Positions 1 through 12,172 of a DNA stretch of 64,000 nucleotides are shown here, in pieces. A program made the position numbers and the translations under genes. Source of the stretch: Eublepharis macularius (taxonomy: Eukaryota > Chordata > Lepidosauria > Squamata > Eublepharidae); the NCBI RefSeq assembly GCF_028583425.1, contig NC_072794.1, positions 28,951,232-29,015,231 of the forward strand. The letters are read 5' to 3'. The notes under the pieces were generated by a model. That model did no database searches. It saw only the letters and a program-made list of their open reading frames with translations, and was not told the DNA's origin. Each line of letters begins with the position of its first letter. The first letter of the stretch is position 1.

Positions 1-124
1 GCTCACTTAGAATGAAGAAAACTGATCATTATCAAATTGAGCCAACAGGAATTTATCTTGTTTATCTTAAAATAGCTACATCAGCTGTTCATTTGTTTTG
101 AACTCCAGTTCCAATTCAGGATGT

Positions 125-745
125 TAATTATGATCTTTAAAGCCCCTTACAGCCTAGGACCTAGATATCTAAAGGACTGTCTCTTCCCATATATCCCCGT
201 GTGCCAACTACAGTCTTCAGGCTGCCACCTACTAGCCATTCCTGTTTTAACATAGTATGCAGAGCCCATGCCTTCTCTAGTGTACCTCTCACTTTGGGGA
301 AATGGCTTCCTGGGGAGGTGACAGGGCACAGTCCTTAGATTTGCCAGAGCTTTTAACAGGATATAAACCGCAGGCATCTTTTGCAAGGAGGAGGGGTTAT
401 CTGGGATTTTAGTTTATATGTTTTAAATTGTAATGTTTGAATTGTGATCGGTAAACCACCTTGGGGTTGAAAGATCACATAGTATTGCCTGATATCAGAA
501 ACTAAGCAAGGTTGGTCCTGGTTGGTACTTGGATGGGAGACCACCAAAGAAGAGCGGGGTTATCCTGCAGAGGAAGCAATGGTAAAGCACCTCTGCCCCT
601 CATTTGCCTTGAAAACCCTTAACAGGATCACCAGACATTGGTTGCGACTTGACGGCACTCACATACATACATAAAGCATCTTGAGCCATAAGAAAAGTTA
701 ATCTAATATATAAATGTTATAAATAAAATATATAAACATTTTAAT
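125..745 (+). mobile_element. 5'-truncated L2/CR1-type LINE tail, interrupted by a SINE
   Basis: The + strand translates near 137-200 to a stretch like the C-terminal end of L2/CR1 reverse transcriptases (FKAPYSLGPRYLKDCLFPYI, compare the family pattern KAL..LAP.YL.D...PY.P). It is followed by a non-coding 3' tail. The tail is split by a 5S-derived SINE at about 466-665 and resumes with 'cttgagccataag' and an ATAAATAAA-type end near 745. Such 3' fragments are inactive by-products of incomplete reverse transcription. The family call rests on short translated similarity and tail style; subfamily is not assigned. Confidence 0.6.
466..665 (+). mobile_element. 5S rRNA-derived SINE with Bov-B-like 3' tail
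   Basis: Positions about 490-545 resemble the internal half of 5S rRNA: 'gaaactaagcaaggttgg' and 'tacttggatgggagacc' match the 5S A-box/intermediate-element/C-box promoter region. The body continues with 'ttgccttgaaaaccc' and ends 'gcgacttgacggcact', which resembles the 3' end of Bov-B LINEs, and then short ACAT repeats. This is the structure of squamate 5S-type SINEs, transcribed by Pol III and mobilised in trans. It sits inside an older L2-like LINE, so it is the younger insertion. Confidence 0.8.
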
Positions 746-1560
746 AAGTAATCAAGGTTTTCATTGGCTACACCATTAACCCTCTTAAGCTGCAATCCTA
801 TGACGTGGTCTTCAGTGACCATCAACTTGGTGGCATCAGGCTGTCCGATTTTGTGCTACTTATTATTCATCATTCATCTTTCTTCCCAAATATTTTAATG
901 CCGTTAACATCTGAGTTCCAAAAAAATCAGTACAAGTCACTGAAGCTGCCAAACATTACAGCCAAAAAGGATCTGAGTAGCCAAAAAGGTACAACTGGTA
1001 GGGCCAGCACTGTCGTGATTCAAGGAACAGCAACAGGCTCCTAGGGCATGTTTTTGACATAATTAAAGGCAGCAGAGTATCCTGTGCCCATAGAACACAA
1101 TCCACTTATAGCTTCTCTGGTGCAAGCCCTGTGGACATAAACAGGAGTCAAGAACAAATATTGTGGTTTACCCACCTTGAGGGTGGCTTCAGAGAAAAAT
1201 GGTTTAAACATGTTCTTATAAATAAATGTCAAGTGATATGTGTGCAGGTTAACTTCCAGATGGTCAGTGCATCTTATTAAAATTGCTGGGTGCACATAGG
1301 TGTCGACTGTCATCATATGAGTTTTCTTCCAAAAGCACCAAAATAAACCCACTAAAATCAACGGTGTTAGAATGGAGCAACTTTCCATAGGATTACACTG
1401 TGAGGATGCGATCGTAAGCAACATTGGCTTCTGAATAGACATGCCTAACAGGAATGCAGAACTAAGCATGAACCTTTACATGTTTAGCGGGTAGCAAGCT
1501 GCACTTTGCCTGACTAGACCTACTTCCAAGTAAGAGCACTCAAAAGCCACTCAAGCAAAG
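746..1560. other. 5' flank of COP1 without a recognisable gene
   Basis: No exon, RNA gene or intact element was recognised. Short pieces such as 'tgcaatcctatg' (791) and 'ccataggattacactg' (1386) look like worn ends of a dispersed sauropsid repeat whose ends read like GCATAGGATTGCA. The open frames here lack codon structure and similarity and are taken as chance. Confidence 0.4.
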
Positions 1561-1573
1561 CTAGGCCCTCTTA

Positions 1574-1586
1574 GTTGCTAAGCAAC
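1574..1586. promoter_or_regulatory. X-box-like palindrome (RFX motif)
   Basis: GTTGCTAAGCAAC has perfect 6-bp arms around one central base. It fits the RFX X-box pattern (GTNRCY, short spacer, RGYAAC). It lies about 390 bp upstream of the COP1 start codon at the edge of the CpG island. The motif is seen; binding is inferred. Confidence 0.55.
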
Positions 1587-1672
1587 GTGCCTCACGCCCC
1601 TTCTGCGCGGGCGCGCGACTTCCCACCTTCTTCCCTGAAGGCGCACAGACCCGTAAACCGAAGTTCTTCGGA

Positions 1673-1684
1673 TGCGCACGCGCA
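1673..1684. promoter_or_regulatory. NRF1-type binding site
   Basis: TGCGCACGCGCA fits the NRF1 consensus YGCGCAYGCGCR in every position. Such sites are common in TATA-less CpG-island promoters of housekeeping genes. Location about 290 bp upstream of the start codon suits a core-promoter element. Confidence 0.55.
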
Positions 1685-1923
1685 GTGTGTGATGTGTTTT
1701 CCCTGCGAGGGCCTGTGTCATTAAAGTTTCAACAAGGAGGCGGAGTTTATTTTCTCACCCCCCCCCTCGTTTACAAAGGGGAGGAGGGAGGTATCCAGAA
1801 GCCAATCGGATCCCTCGCGTGAGGTTCTTGGCGGGTGGTGGAGGCGGGAGGACATTTTTTTTCTATTTCCGTTGTTGAAACTTTATTGTTCCTCTTGACG
1901 GACGGCGTCCGTGCTGCGGGGAA

Positions 1924-1935
1924 ATGATGCGCTGA
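1924..1935 (+). promoter_or_regulatory. Minimal upstream ORF (Met-Met-Arg-stop)
   Basis: ATGATGCGCTGA lies 40 nt upstream of the COP1 start codon. If transcription begins further upstream it forms a three-codon uORF that could reduce or tune initiation at 1976. The first ATG has A at -3 (gaaATG), a fair Kozak context. Confidence 0.4.
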
Positions 1936-1975
1936 CTGAAAGCGCCTGGGACGATCCAGCCAGGGCGGCCGCGGT

Positions 1976-2364
1976 ATGTCAGGGAGTCGGCAGTCGCCGC
2001 ACCACCCTGCGGCCGGGCCAGGCGCCGCGGGCCCTCCTGGATCCTCTTCCTCCTCCGTCGCTTCCTCCGTCGCTGCCTCCTCAGTCACCACTTCGGCCTC
2101 TTCGGCCACCGCGACGGCGCCGGGCTCCTCCTCCTCCGCCTCGGCCGCGTTGGGAGTCCCTACGCGACCTGTGCTGGTGGCGGCCGCCGTCTCCGGTTCT
2201 TCCAGTGGCGGCCTTTCGCGCCTGGCGGGACCGGGTCGGGCCGGGCCGGGGAGTGGCGCCAGCGGGGGCACCGGCGGCGGCGGCAGCAGGAAGAGACCGC
2301 TGCTCACGCCTCTTTGCAATGGACTCCTGAACTCCTACGAGGACAAGAGCAACGATTTCGTGTG
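1976..2364 (+). CDS. COP1: COP1 exon 1 (coding part)
   Basis: This exon encodes residues 1-129 plus two bases of Cys130. The start MSGSRQ matches vertebrate COP1. The N terminus is a low-complexity Ser/Ala/Gly/Pro tract of very high GC content, the least conserved part of the protein. It ends in the conserved segment [20 protein letters not shown], including the basic SRKRP. The donor is tg|GTGAGT at 2365. Other long frames across 1771-2330 on both strands are shadows of the GC-rich codons. Confidence 0.93.
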
Positions 2365-2383
2365 GTGAGTGGCGGCTGGGCGA

Positions 2384-2406
2384 GGGGAGGGGAGAGGAGG
2401 GGAGGG
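2384..2406 (+). promoter_or_regulatory. G-quadruplex motif just inside intron 1
   Basis: Runs GGGG-A-GGGG-AGAGGA-GGGG-A-GGG on the transcribed-sense strand fit the G3+N1-7 quadruplex pattern. It starts 19 nt after the exon 1 donor, so it would be present in nascent COP1 RNA next to the splice site. Confidence 0.55.
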
Positions 2407-3059
2407 CCGGCCTCAGGGAGTGTTGCCAGCCTCCTAGTGAGCCCGGGAGATTTCCCGAAATTACAGCTGAGCTGCAGGCTACAGGGATCAGTTCTCTTGG
2501 AGGAAATGGCAGGTTTGGAGGGTGGACTCTATGGTATTATACCCTTTTGAGGGCCCACCCCTATCAACCCTCCAAGCTCCACCCACCACAAGCTCCAGGA
2601 ATTTTCCAACCTGGAGTTGGCAAGCGTAGTCTCAGTAACTCGAAGCTCCCGAGAGGGAGGTGTGTGTGTGTGAAGAAGAGAAGTCGGCAATGCTTGCAAA
2701 TGGACAAGGGGCCTCTGTGGCACCCATAGAGGGGCCTCAACTTCTTGGAGCACTTGACAGCGCATTCAAGGAATCCTAAGTTATAACAGCCCTGTTAGGA
2801 AAGCCACAGCACAGTGTGCTTCTGTGACTCCAAGAGCAAGTATTGTCAGGGCCATTGCTCTCCCCTCCCTTCACAAGGCTTTAGAAACTTGAGTTAGAGG
2901 TTACTTTTCTATTTTATAGTATTTATAGCCCACTCTTAGTGCAAGGAAAGAAATGTTGATTTTGTTTCCTTTTTTTCACTTGAGCTTCTGCTAAGGAGTG
3001 GAACATGTTCTGTGTTTGTGTGATCGGCCCAAGGACGCTTAGAGAACTTCCTGATACAG

Positions 3060-3185
3060 TGATCCTTATGAAATAGGGTATGCTGATTGGCCCAAGATCA
3101 CCCAATGAGTTTGTTGATGAGTGATAGCTTGGATCTGGGTCTCTCCAGTGTTAGTCTTGTATCCCAACCTCTGTGTTCCATTGGC
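3060..3185 (-). repeat. Old tRNA-type SINE relic
   Basis: Read on the - strand the segment gives the pattern 'ggatacaagac..acactggagagacccagatcc' followed by 'cattgggtgatcttgggcc', the usual body of the squamate SINE whose core reads gtgaccttgggccagtcac. Both ends are worn. A similar but shorter trace lies at 3650-3755. Confidence 0.4.
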
Positions 3186-5540
3186 TATAAATACTGAATG
3201 CCTCTATTATTCCTATATCTGTAACTTTTTAGCCTTGGGTTCTTTGACTTACCTGCAGTATTAGCTAATACTAACTTGTCATGCAGCATTGACTGAAAGA
3301 GTTTAGAATGTTTTAGTAAAAAGCACTATCTAAAGGCTAAGAATCCTTTTAAGAACCCTGTAGGATAGGTCAGCGGAGCATAAATTGTATAAAATGATCA
3401 TTTTCTCAGAGCAGGGATAGGCATGTGGAAATAAATTTTTTGTTAGTTGTTATTGAGTCAAATGTTGCTATAATGCCTTTTGTTTAGGGCTGAAGCTGTT
3501 TTATCTTCCGAGCGCGGGCCTAGTAACATTGTGCTGCCTTGCGGGATTGTTGTAGCGTTTATTGAAATAATGTATGGGAAAGTGAACATTCAGGAAAAGC
3601 AATAGGAACCTTGCCCTGTGTGGTAGGTCAGGGTTGTTCCTGTATTATAGGCTAATTATACATGTAGATCTCAGAGAGAGAATTGTTTGCCTAAGGCCAC
3701 CCATTGAGTTCACGACTGAGAGGAGACCTGATCTACGGACTACTTAGCTCCTATCTCTGAAAATCATTCATACGTTTGCTACTCATTTCTTCATAAAGTT
3801 AATAAATACTGAGTTTTTATGTATTTCAAATGTTCAAAGTGATTCATGTTGCTTATATCAGTAATCTTTACATTAGGGATGTAAATGTCATATAATGTTG
3901 ATGTCTTTAAGCAGTTGCTTTATTAAGCAGTTCACAATCTTCATTGGCCGCATATGCATTCGTACATATTGGTAGCTCTGCTACTGATTTTTGTTAACAA
4001 AATAACATGATAACATGCTGCTGCTGTCAGTGTTATGTGCAACCGATTAACAGTAAGACCACCTTTGGAGAAAAGAGTCTATAGGCATAGGTGATCCTGG
4101 AATTCACAGGTAACCCTTTGTCTGTTTTCCAAGCTCTGGAAAATGTTTATAACAATATATAAACAGTAAAATGAATCCTTATTGATTAATGTTTTACAAT
4201 TTTACCCTATGTTAACCTGTTAAGTTACTATCTCAAAATTATGAATCGGGCTGGGGTGGGAGCGAGCAGGGAACCAAGGCTCAACAGTTGTGGTTTCACT
4301 GAAGCCCCCTTAAACCCACTCTGAGAAATGTACACTCAAAAATAAATCCTGTTGTGTTCAGTGAGGCTTACTCTGAGATAGTATGCATAGGATTGCAGTC
4401 CTAGTGAATACATTGACTCACAATCTGAACTGGGGACCGTGTCACTTATGCTCCTAAAGCTGGTTAATGTTAATTGTACTTGTCTCTTGATAAGTGGTAG
4501 CTGAATGTGTCAACCAAGCTTCATTAATGTTGGTGTGTGGCTTTGATGTTCAGGTTCATCCATCTGTGGTGTTAACATTGTGATGGCCCAATCACATTTT
4601 CTAGTTAATAGATTTTGTAGTTATTAACTGACAAACATGCATGTGTGAACCAGAGTTTACCTACTAGTTTTAGAAATGTTTAAAAAAAACCTAATTAGAC
4701 AGAAGGAAAAATAGGAGGAGCATAACAGTATGCTGTAGTGAGCTTGAGATATTTGTAACCATAGTGTTGTGTATATCTTCAAAGTGGGACATGTGACCAC
4801 TTTTTGTTGGGATATATTTTTTATTTTGAAGAAGTGTACATAAACTTTTGATCCAAATTTAATTTGTCAGGAATACTGAGATTGGTGTTAAAAACTTTTG
4901 CATAGCAGTTCTATGTGTTTGGCCATTCTGTGGTGATCTGAATGAGCTGTTTGAGCATGCTTCATTAGGCAAGAATTCACAATCAGAAATGCCACAATAA
5001 GTTCTACAATTTACAGAGTTTACATATACCTTGTCCTTGTGGAAGAAAAACACAATAGCTAACAACTGTGAGTAACAAACTTTTATATCTCTTAGAATTA
5101 AACCCAGTACAGTATGAGAGACATCTGTTTCAGTGTGCAGTTACTATATCTAATTCTCAAGATGACTAGATCTGATGCGTAAATCCAGAGATTGGAGCCA
5201 TGAACAGAGAAGACAGATCTTTCTACAAATCTTTAAAAAGCGATTTAAAAAACCCCAAAAACCTCAAATAGTAGTAGCAGCACCTGTAGCTCTAAGAAAT
5301 AAATGCCCTCAATAGCTGTTGCTGTCCAACCACAACAGTATTGATGGTCTTCAAGCCTTGGTTTCTGTAAGTAAAAAGCAGGAGGATGGAGCAGGGCCCT
5401 TTCCAAGGCTTATTTTTGACCTTTGAAGGAAGGCTTCAGCAGAGTTAGACCAAGCTATCCTTGGGTGACTTGATAACACTCAACTTGCATGACTTACTCA
5501 GGTGTCGCTACATGCTAGTACTCAACAGCAGCCATTCTAT

Positions 5541-5760
5541 GAAAGCCAGTGTGGTATATCAGTTAGTTTCACATTAGGATCTGCGAGACTCAGGTTCGAA
5601 TCCCCACTCTGCTGTGGAAGCTCACTGGGTGACCTTGGGTCAGTCACACATTCACAGCTAACCTTACTTTGCAGAATTGTGAGGATAAAATGGAGGAGAG
5701 AACGATGTAAGCTGCTTGGGTCCCCATTGTTGAAAAAAGTGGGGTATATATGAAGTAAAT
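5541..5760 (+). mobile_element. tRNA-derived SINE with L2-like tail
   Basis: The head 'gaaagccagtgtggtatatc' is followed by a B-box-like 'caggttcgaatcccc' (5591-5605), a CORE-like body 'gtgaccttgggtcagtcaca', 'ttgtgaggataaaatgg', and an end 'gtatatatgaagtaaataaa'. This is the common tRNA-derived SINE of squamates with a tail matching L2-type LINEs that would have supplied its reverse transcriptase. It is nearly full length. Confidence 0.75.
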
Positions 5761-5770
5761 AAAAATAGCT

Positions 5771-6175
5771 GAAGTCGGGGAGGGCAGGTAAAAGGTAGGT
5801 TGGTAGGTGGATGGAAGGAGAGAAGGAAGCAAGGAAAGGTGAGGGTATGGGGGTTGTTAGGAGGAGGAAAAGAGAAAATTGTGTGGGGAAGGGGATACAG
5901 GGTACAAAGTCCTTGTGGGTTCCTTGCTGTGCAACTGGGACCAGTCTAGCGATTGTCACTGTGCAACTCTGCCAGATAATTCTCCAGTAGAGGCTGCCAG
6001 GGTGGGGGAATGTGGGAAAGTTGAAGGCAGGGAAAGATGAAGGTAGGATGGCTGGTGGGGAGGGAGGAGAGAAGGAAGCAGGAAATGGAGAGAGGCTATG
6101 GGGACTTTCAGGAATGGAAAAGAGGTAATAGTGGGGGAGAGAAAATGAGATGACCCCTGCAAGTCCTTGCAGTCC
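5771..6175. repeat. Diverged direct duplication of a purine-rich block
   Basis: Positions 5771-5915 and 6015-6175 share order and wording: gaag(t/g)c-ggg-agg, 'ggagagaaggaagca', 'atggggactt/atgggggttg', 'ggaaaagag', and 'caagtccttg/aaagtccttg'. They are offset by about 245 bp. Each is strongly purine-rich on the + strand. The unit is not a known gene; it may be an old tandem duplication or two copies of one repeat. Confidence 0.5.
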
Positions 6176-8649
6176 CTCTTTTGTGTGTCAGTAATTCTGT
6201 TGTGCTCCACCAGATCATGCAGAAGTTTACTCCGTAACATCTGTGTTCATGGTTTAGCTGGAATCTTTCAGTGGTGTGCTGTGGAACAGAATGCTAGAGT
6301 ATATGAAGTTAGCAAATTTGTGAGCTGAGCCAAGCAGGCAGGAATTGCTGTCTCCAGTCCTGACGGTCAAGCTAGTCCTGGGGGACTAGCTTGATACTGG
6401 GGTTTTCCTATATTCTGGATCTCGCTGACCACCTCCTACTGGAACCAGTATAGAGTTATCTCTCTAAATCCATGTATCTAGCAACAAAGAAAGGGCTAAA
6501 ACAGTATATAAAGAACAACAGAGGCAGGTGGGAGCTGATCCCTTCCTGTGCCTGTTTTTCTCATGGCTTCTTCAGACTTTTTTTCCAGCTGGGCCCACTT
6601 CTAGTGTTAGAGCCTGGATGAAGAAAAAGTGACATTGAAGGAAAGACTGCAGTGCAGGCACAGGTGAATCCTTTGCTTTGGGCTAACATAGAACGAGGCA
6701 ATTCTGATTTGTTGGGAACTAAACAGAGTAAATATGACACAATGTATGCCGTATTTATTTCTGGTAAATCACTTCTCGATATCCTGGTGCTACTAATGTT
6801 AAAAATAAAGTAGCACACCTCTTGCACAGCCTTTTGTTTGTTGCATAGCCTTTTAATTTGGTTTGTTTTAATCCCAGTGATCCCTGCGCAAGTCAGTTTC
6901 CCAGAATTTAACATTCTCCTCTCAACAACTAACTGCTGTTCCTTAAGAATTTCCAGCTAGCTGTTTAGAGTTGTACACCAAACATTCACTGTCCCCGTTG
7001 TTTTCTCTGCTGCCTTACTAATTTTTGCAGAATATATGTGAGTTGAGCAGCTGAGCTGTTTCTTTTGTTTGGGAACCACTAGGTTCGTAGAAAATTATGG
7101 TGTTGGACTGGTTTCTAAAAAGCTGTCTAACAAGTAGTCCTGTCTTCAATAATATTTCCAATATAACATGTGACTGGAGAGATTCCATAAGGAATTTCTT
7201 AAATACTTTCTTTGAGACTACTGGAAGCCTCGTTGCTAGTACAAATTTCTGTACTATGCGAATTGGTGTAGGTCTTTGGTTCTACGTTAGTGGCTCAAGT
7301 CTATTTTTGGCAATGAGGTAACCAAAAAAATATTAGATCTCACTGCTGCCTTATATTTACTGGTACCTGATTAATGAAGATACGTTCAGTCTGTTTGGAT
7401 AAAAACGTGTGCCAGCTTGAGACTTAACAATCAATGTAGGCAACTAACACCTAGGGCCAGATACTTCCAAAACTCTGCAAGTACATACGTTCTGTGCAAA
7501 TCTATTGAAGATTTGTGTAGCTTATGACTCATAGCATATGATCCTAAGTGTATTTAAGAAGGGAATAAGTCCCATTGTCCCCAACAAACATTTGTAGAGT
7601 TGTAAGATTAGTATATTAAAAGTATCTGATGTTAGAATACTATATAGTGCAGAAGACTGTGCTACTTTCAGCATGTCTATTTTACTTAGTGATGTTACGT
7701 TATATGTGTCAGACGTCTGGCAATGATGCGTCTGACATACACTAACACAGCTGGACGCAATTTTTTAGAAATGGAACCCACTTCTAAACTTGCTTCATTT
7801 TTTAGGAGTCTTAAAACAACTCCATGGTCCTTTACTCTTCCTCTGGGTAGAATGCAAGAATCTCAGGTCTATTAATGCTGATGATAATATTATGAATATA
7901 TATTTTAATGTTGCTATTTATTTATGAACATCATAAACATGAAGCCGCAGGATGCAGCAGCCATATACCTTGCTAGCCTTCCTGCCTGTCCATCCCCATC
8001 CCTGCGTATGTCTCCCTGCAGCCCTTTCCCACTCACAAGGGAGAATTCAAGCTGTCTTTCTCTTCTCTCAGTTACAAGCCATGTGCCGCAAGAGCTGCTG
8101 CTGCTCCTCATGGCAGCTGCAGCTGTTGACTGGTCATTTTTGCACTGGAGTCAAGGATCTGCCTTGTCCTCCAGACCCAAAGTTACTTCCTTCCTGCTGC
8201 TTGGCTGTATTTTTCAAGCTGACTGGATGGTAGCCTTTCCAGATCAAGGCAAGGCTCCGTGGTTGCCCTGGCCAGCATCTTTGCTAGCTTCATTGAAAGT
8301 GCATCTGAGCCTCAGTGAAGCCAGCCATGGTGCTGCAGTTGCCATAGCAACATGGCCTGTTTGGGGGAAGTTGCCCATCTACTTGGGAGACTGGCTTTGC
8401 TGGGAGGGGGGCGAGAGTGATTTGTTTCAGGGCTTGGGCCATGGGATGTATGGGTTGTTGCAACCCACCTGTAAGGGCTAGCAATTTGAGATCCACTGCT
8501 CTCACACCTTAGTGGCTTGACTGTCCATCTAGAACAAGAGGGGGAAAGTCCTGTGTGACTTTATTAGTTTGTTGCTGAAGGACTTTGATTTTATGTATGT
8601 TAGGAAAGTTGTGGACATATTCCTGCCACCTTCCTTCTTTTGGCGAGGA

Positions 8650-8746
8650 GGCTGGCCCTAGAATGCCAGGCTGGGATCCAGGAGACCAAGGTTTGAATCC
8701 CCACTCTGCCATGGAAGCTCACTGCGGATCTTGGGCCAGTCACTTT
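8650..8746 (+). repeat. Truncated tRNA-derived SINE
   Basis: The segment includes 'gatccaggagaccaaggtttgaatccccactctgcc' in two parts (B-box-like gtttgaatcc at 8690) and 'cttgggccagtcact'. The expected rest of the SINE is replaced at about 8747 by other sequence leading into a long-inverted-repeat MITE. Confidence 0.55.
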
Positions 8747-8780
8747 GAGTCTCTCTACACGAGACGAATTACACGAAGAC

Positions 8781-9064
8781 ATTCAAGTGGAGGGAGATGC
8801 AATGTTAGCTGGGAGGCCGAGTTTTAAAAGACAGATAAGAAGGCTCTGTCAGTTTCACCATTTTAGAGCTGCAAAAACAGCTCCTCAGAGGGTTTGTTTA
8901 TTTCCTCTTCTCCTCCCCTAAGGGGGAGGTGAAATTGATAGAGCCTTCAGGGAGAAGAGGAGCAGATCTTTGCCAGCTCTAGAGAGGTGAAACTGACAGA
9001 GCTTTCTCATCTGTTTTTTAAAACTGGGCTTCCCGGCTAACATTGCATCTCCCTTCACTTGAAT
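8781..9064. mobile_element. MITE with about 79-bp terminal inverted repeats
   Basis: The left end (8781-8859, starting attcaagtggagggagatgc) is matched in reverse complement by 8987-9064 (ending cccttcacttgaat), with only scattered mismatches across about 79 bp. The centre is also partly symmetrical (agaggagc/gctcctc type matches), so the whole 284 bp is close to one large hairpin. No transposase is encoded. The family cannot be fixed because the target duplication is uncertain (gaagac / gaacac on the two sides). Confidence 0.65.
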
Positions 9065-9069
9065 GAACA

Positions 9070-9190
9070 CCAGGATTTTTAGTCTATTGGAACCTTAGAC
9101 CAACGAGATTTTCCGGGTGTAAGCTTTCAAGAGTCAGAGCTCCCTGAAGGAATCTTGTTGTTCTTTAAGGTGCCACTGGACTCAAATCCT
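9070..9190. repeat. Inverted-arm dispersed repeat (Penelope-like) with hairpin core
   Basis: Arms 9078-9112 and about 9151-9187 are inverted copies: ggaaccttagacc versus the complement of gttctttaaggtgcc. Between them the - strand has a 5-bp stem (GGGAG..CTCTT) followed by GAAA. The right arm 'ttaaggtgccactggactc' is a familiar sauropsid dispersed-repeat phrase. Assignment to Penelope-like elements is inference from the hairpin-GAAA core seen in that group. Confidence 0.45.
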
Positions 9191-9379
9191 GAGAATTTAT
9201 AGCTTTCATTTCATTAAACTGATTTTAAATGGTTCTATGCATGCCTATTTTGATTCTTGGGGTACAATTTCATGGTTTTGAATTGTATCAGATTACTAGG
9301 TTTCAAGGTGACAGTTGGTACTTAAAACAGTTCTTAGCTGCTGTTGATTTCATTCCCTCTTCTCACCCTTCCCTCATAA

Positions 9380-11457
<2,078 letters not shown>

Positions 11458-11895
11458 TGAGGTTTATTGGTAATACAGCTTTGAAAAAATTAGATTTCAG
11501 CTTGATTTTCAACAAGCAGATCTAACACCATCAGAATGCCTGGCTCCTTATTTTGTCAGTAGTTTGTGCTCAAAAGCTTTTTCCAGTTTAACTGTTCTAG
11601 GGAGAGGTGTCAAGTTGCGTAACTGAGGAAAGGTTGTATGATAGCTTGGAGTTCCTTTAGTTATGGAGGGCATATGAAATGTTGCTGTAGTAAGGAAGCT
11701 GTTCTTAGTTTAGTGATTATGTAAGCCCCTGGCATTAATACAAATTAGTATGTATTGCAGACGAATCTACAATGGCTCAAAGGTTGTTAATAGAGGTGGG
11801 CATGAACCAGGAAAAAACGAACCGTGTGGTTCGTGGTTCGTCCCGTTTCACGAACCATGAACTTGCCCCGGTTCGCGAACCGGTTCGTGATTTGT

Positions 11896-12172
11896 GGGGT
11901 TAAAATATCCCTTTTTGTGCTGCTGTGAAGCGGCATGGAAAGGAATATTTCACCCTGGCTTGGATCAGCTGCTTGGTGGGGAGATCCCCGACAAGCAGCT
12001 GATCTGGAGGTTTAAATGCCCCTTTCTGTGCTGCTTTGCAGCAGCAGGGAAAAGGGCATTTCACCCCTGCAGGCTTGGATCAGCTGCTTGTCGGAAATCT
12101 CCCCAACAAGCAGCTGATTGAGGGGTTTAAATGCCCCCTTCTTTGCTGCTTTGCAGTGGCAAGGAAAGGAGT
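11896..12172. repeat. About 113-bp tandem repeat inside the hAT element (2.5 units)
   Basis: Three units begin with gg(t/g)ttaaa(t)... at 11896, 12008 and 12121. Each contains 'ctgctttgcag/ctgctgtgaag', and the first two share 'cttggatcagctgcttg' and end 'caagcagctgat'. The third unit is cut short at about 12172. The shared cttggatcagctgcttg / caagcagctgat pair also forms a short hairpin in each full unit. Confidence 0.7.

Larger units (their letters stand above)
1560..1975 (+). promoter_or_regulatory. COP1: COP1 CpG-island promoter and 5' UTR
   Basis: From about 1560 base composition shifts sharply to CpG-rich DNA that continues through exon 1 into the start of intron 1. No TATA box is seen upstream of the start codon, as is usual for broadly expressed CpG-island genes. 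Recognisable motifs are an X-box-like palindrome (1574-1586) and an NRF1-type site (1673-1684). The transcription start cannot be fixed from sequence alone, so the boundary between promoter and 5' UTR is unknown. Confidence 0.7.

Noticed and set aside
1771-2330. Long overlapping frames on both strands over exon 1
   Set aside because: They are shadows of the GC-rich COP1 exon 1; only the frame from 1976 matches a known protein and splices correctly.
7707-7745. Inverted repeat gtcagacg...cgtctgac
   Set aside because: Only an 8-10 bp stem; expected by chance in 64 kb and not linked to an element.
7924-8481. 185-codon frame in intron 1
   Set aside because: Leu/Ser-rich composition, no motif or family resemblance, no splice context. 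The 3' part near 8490 (gagatccactg) may be the end of a hAT-type repeat, but no partner end was found.
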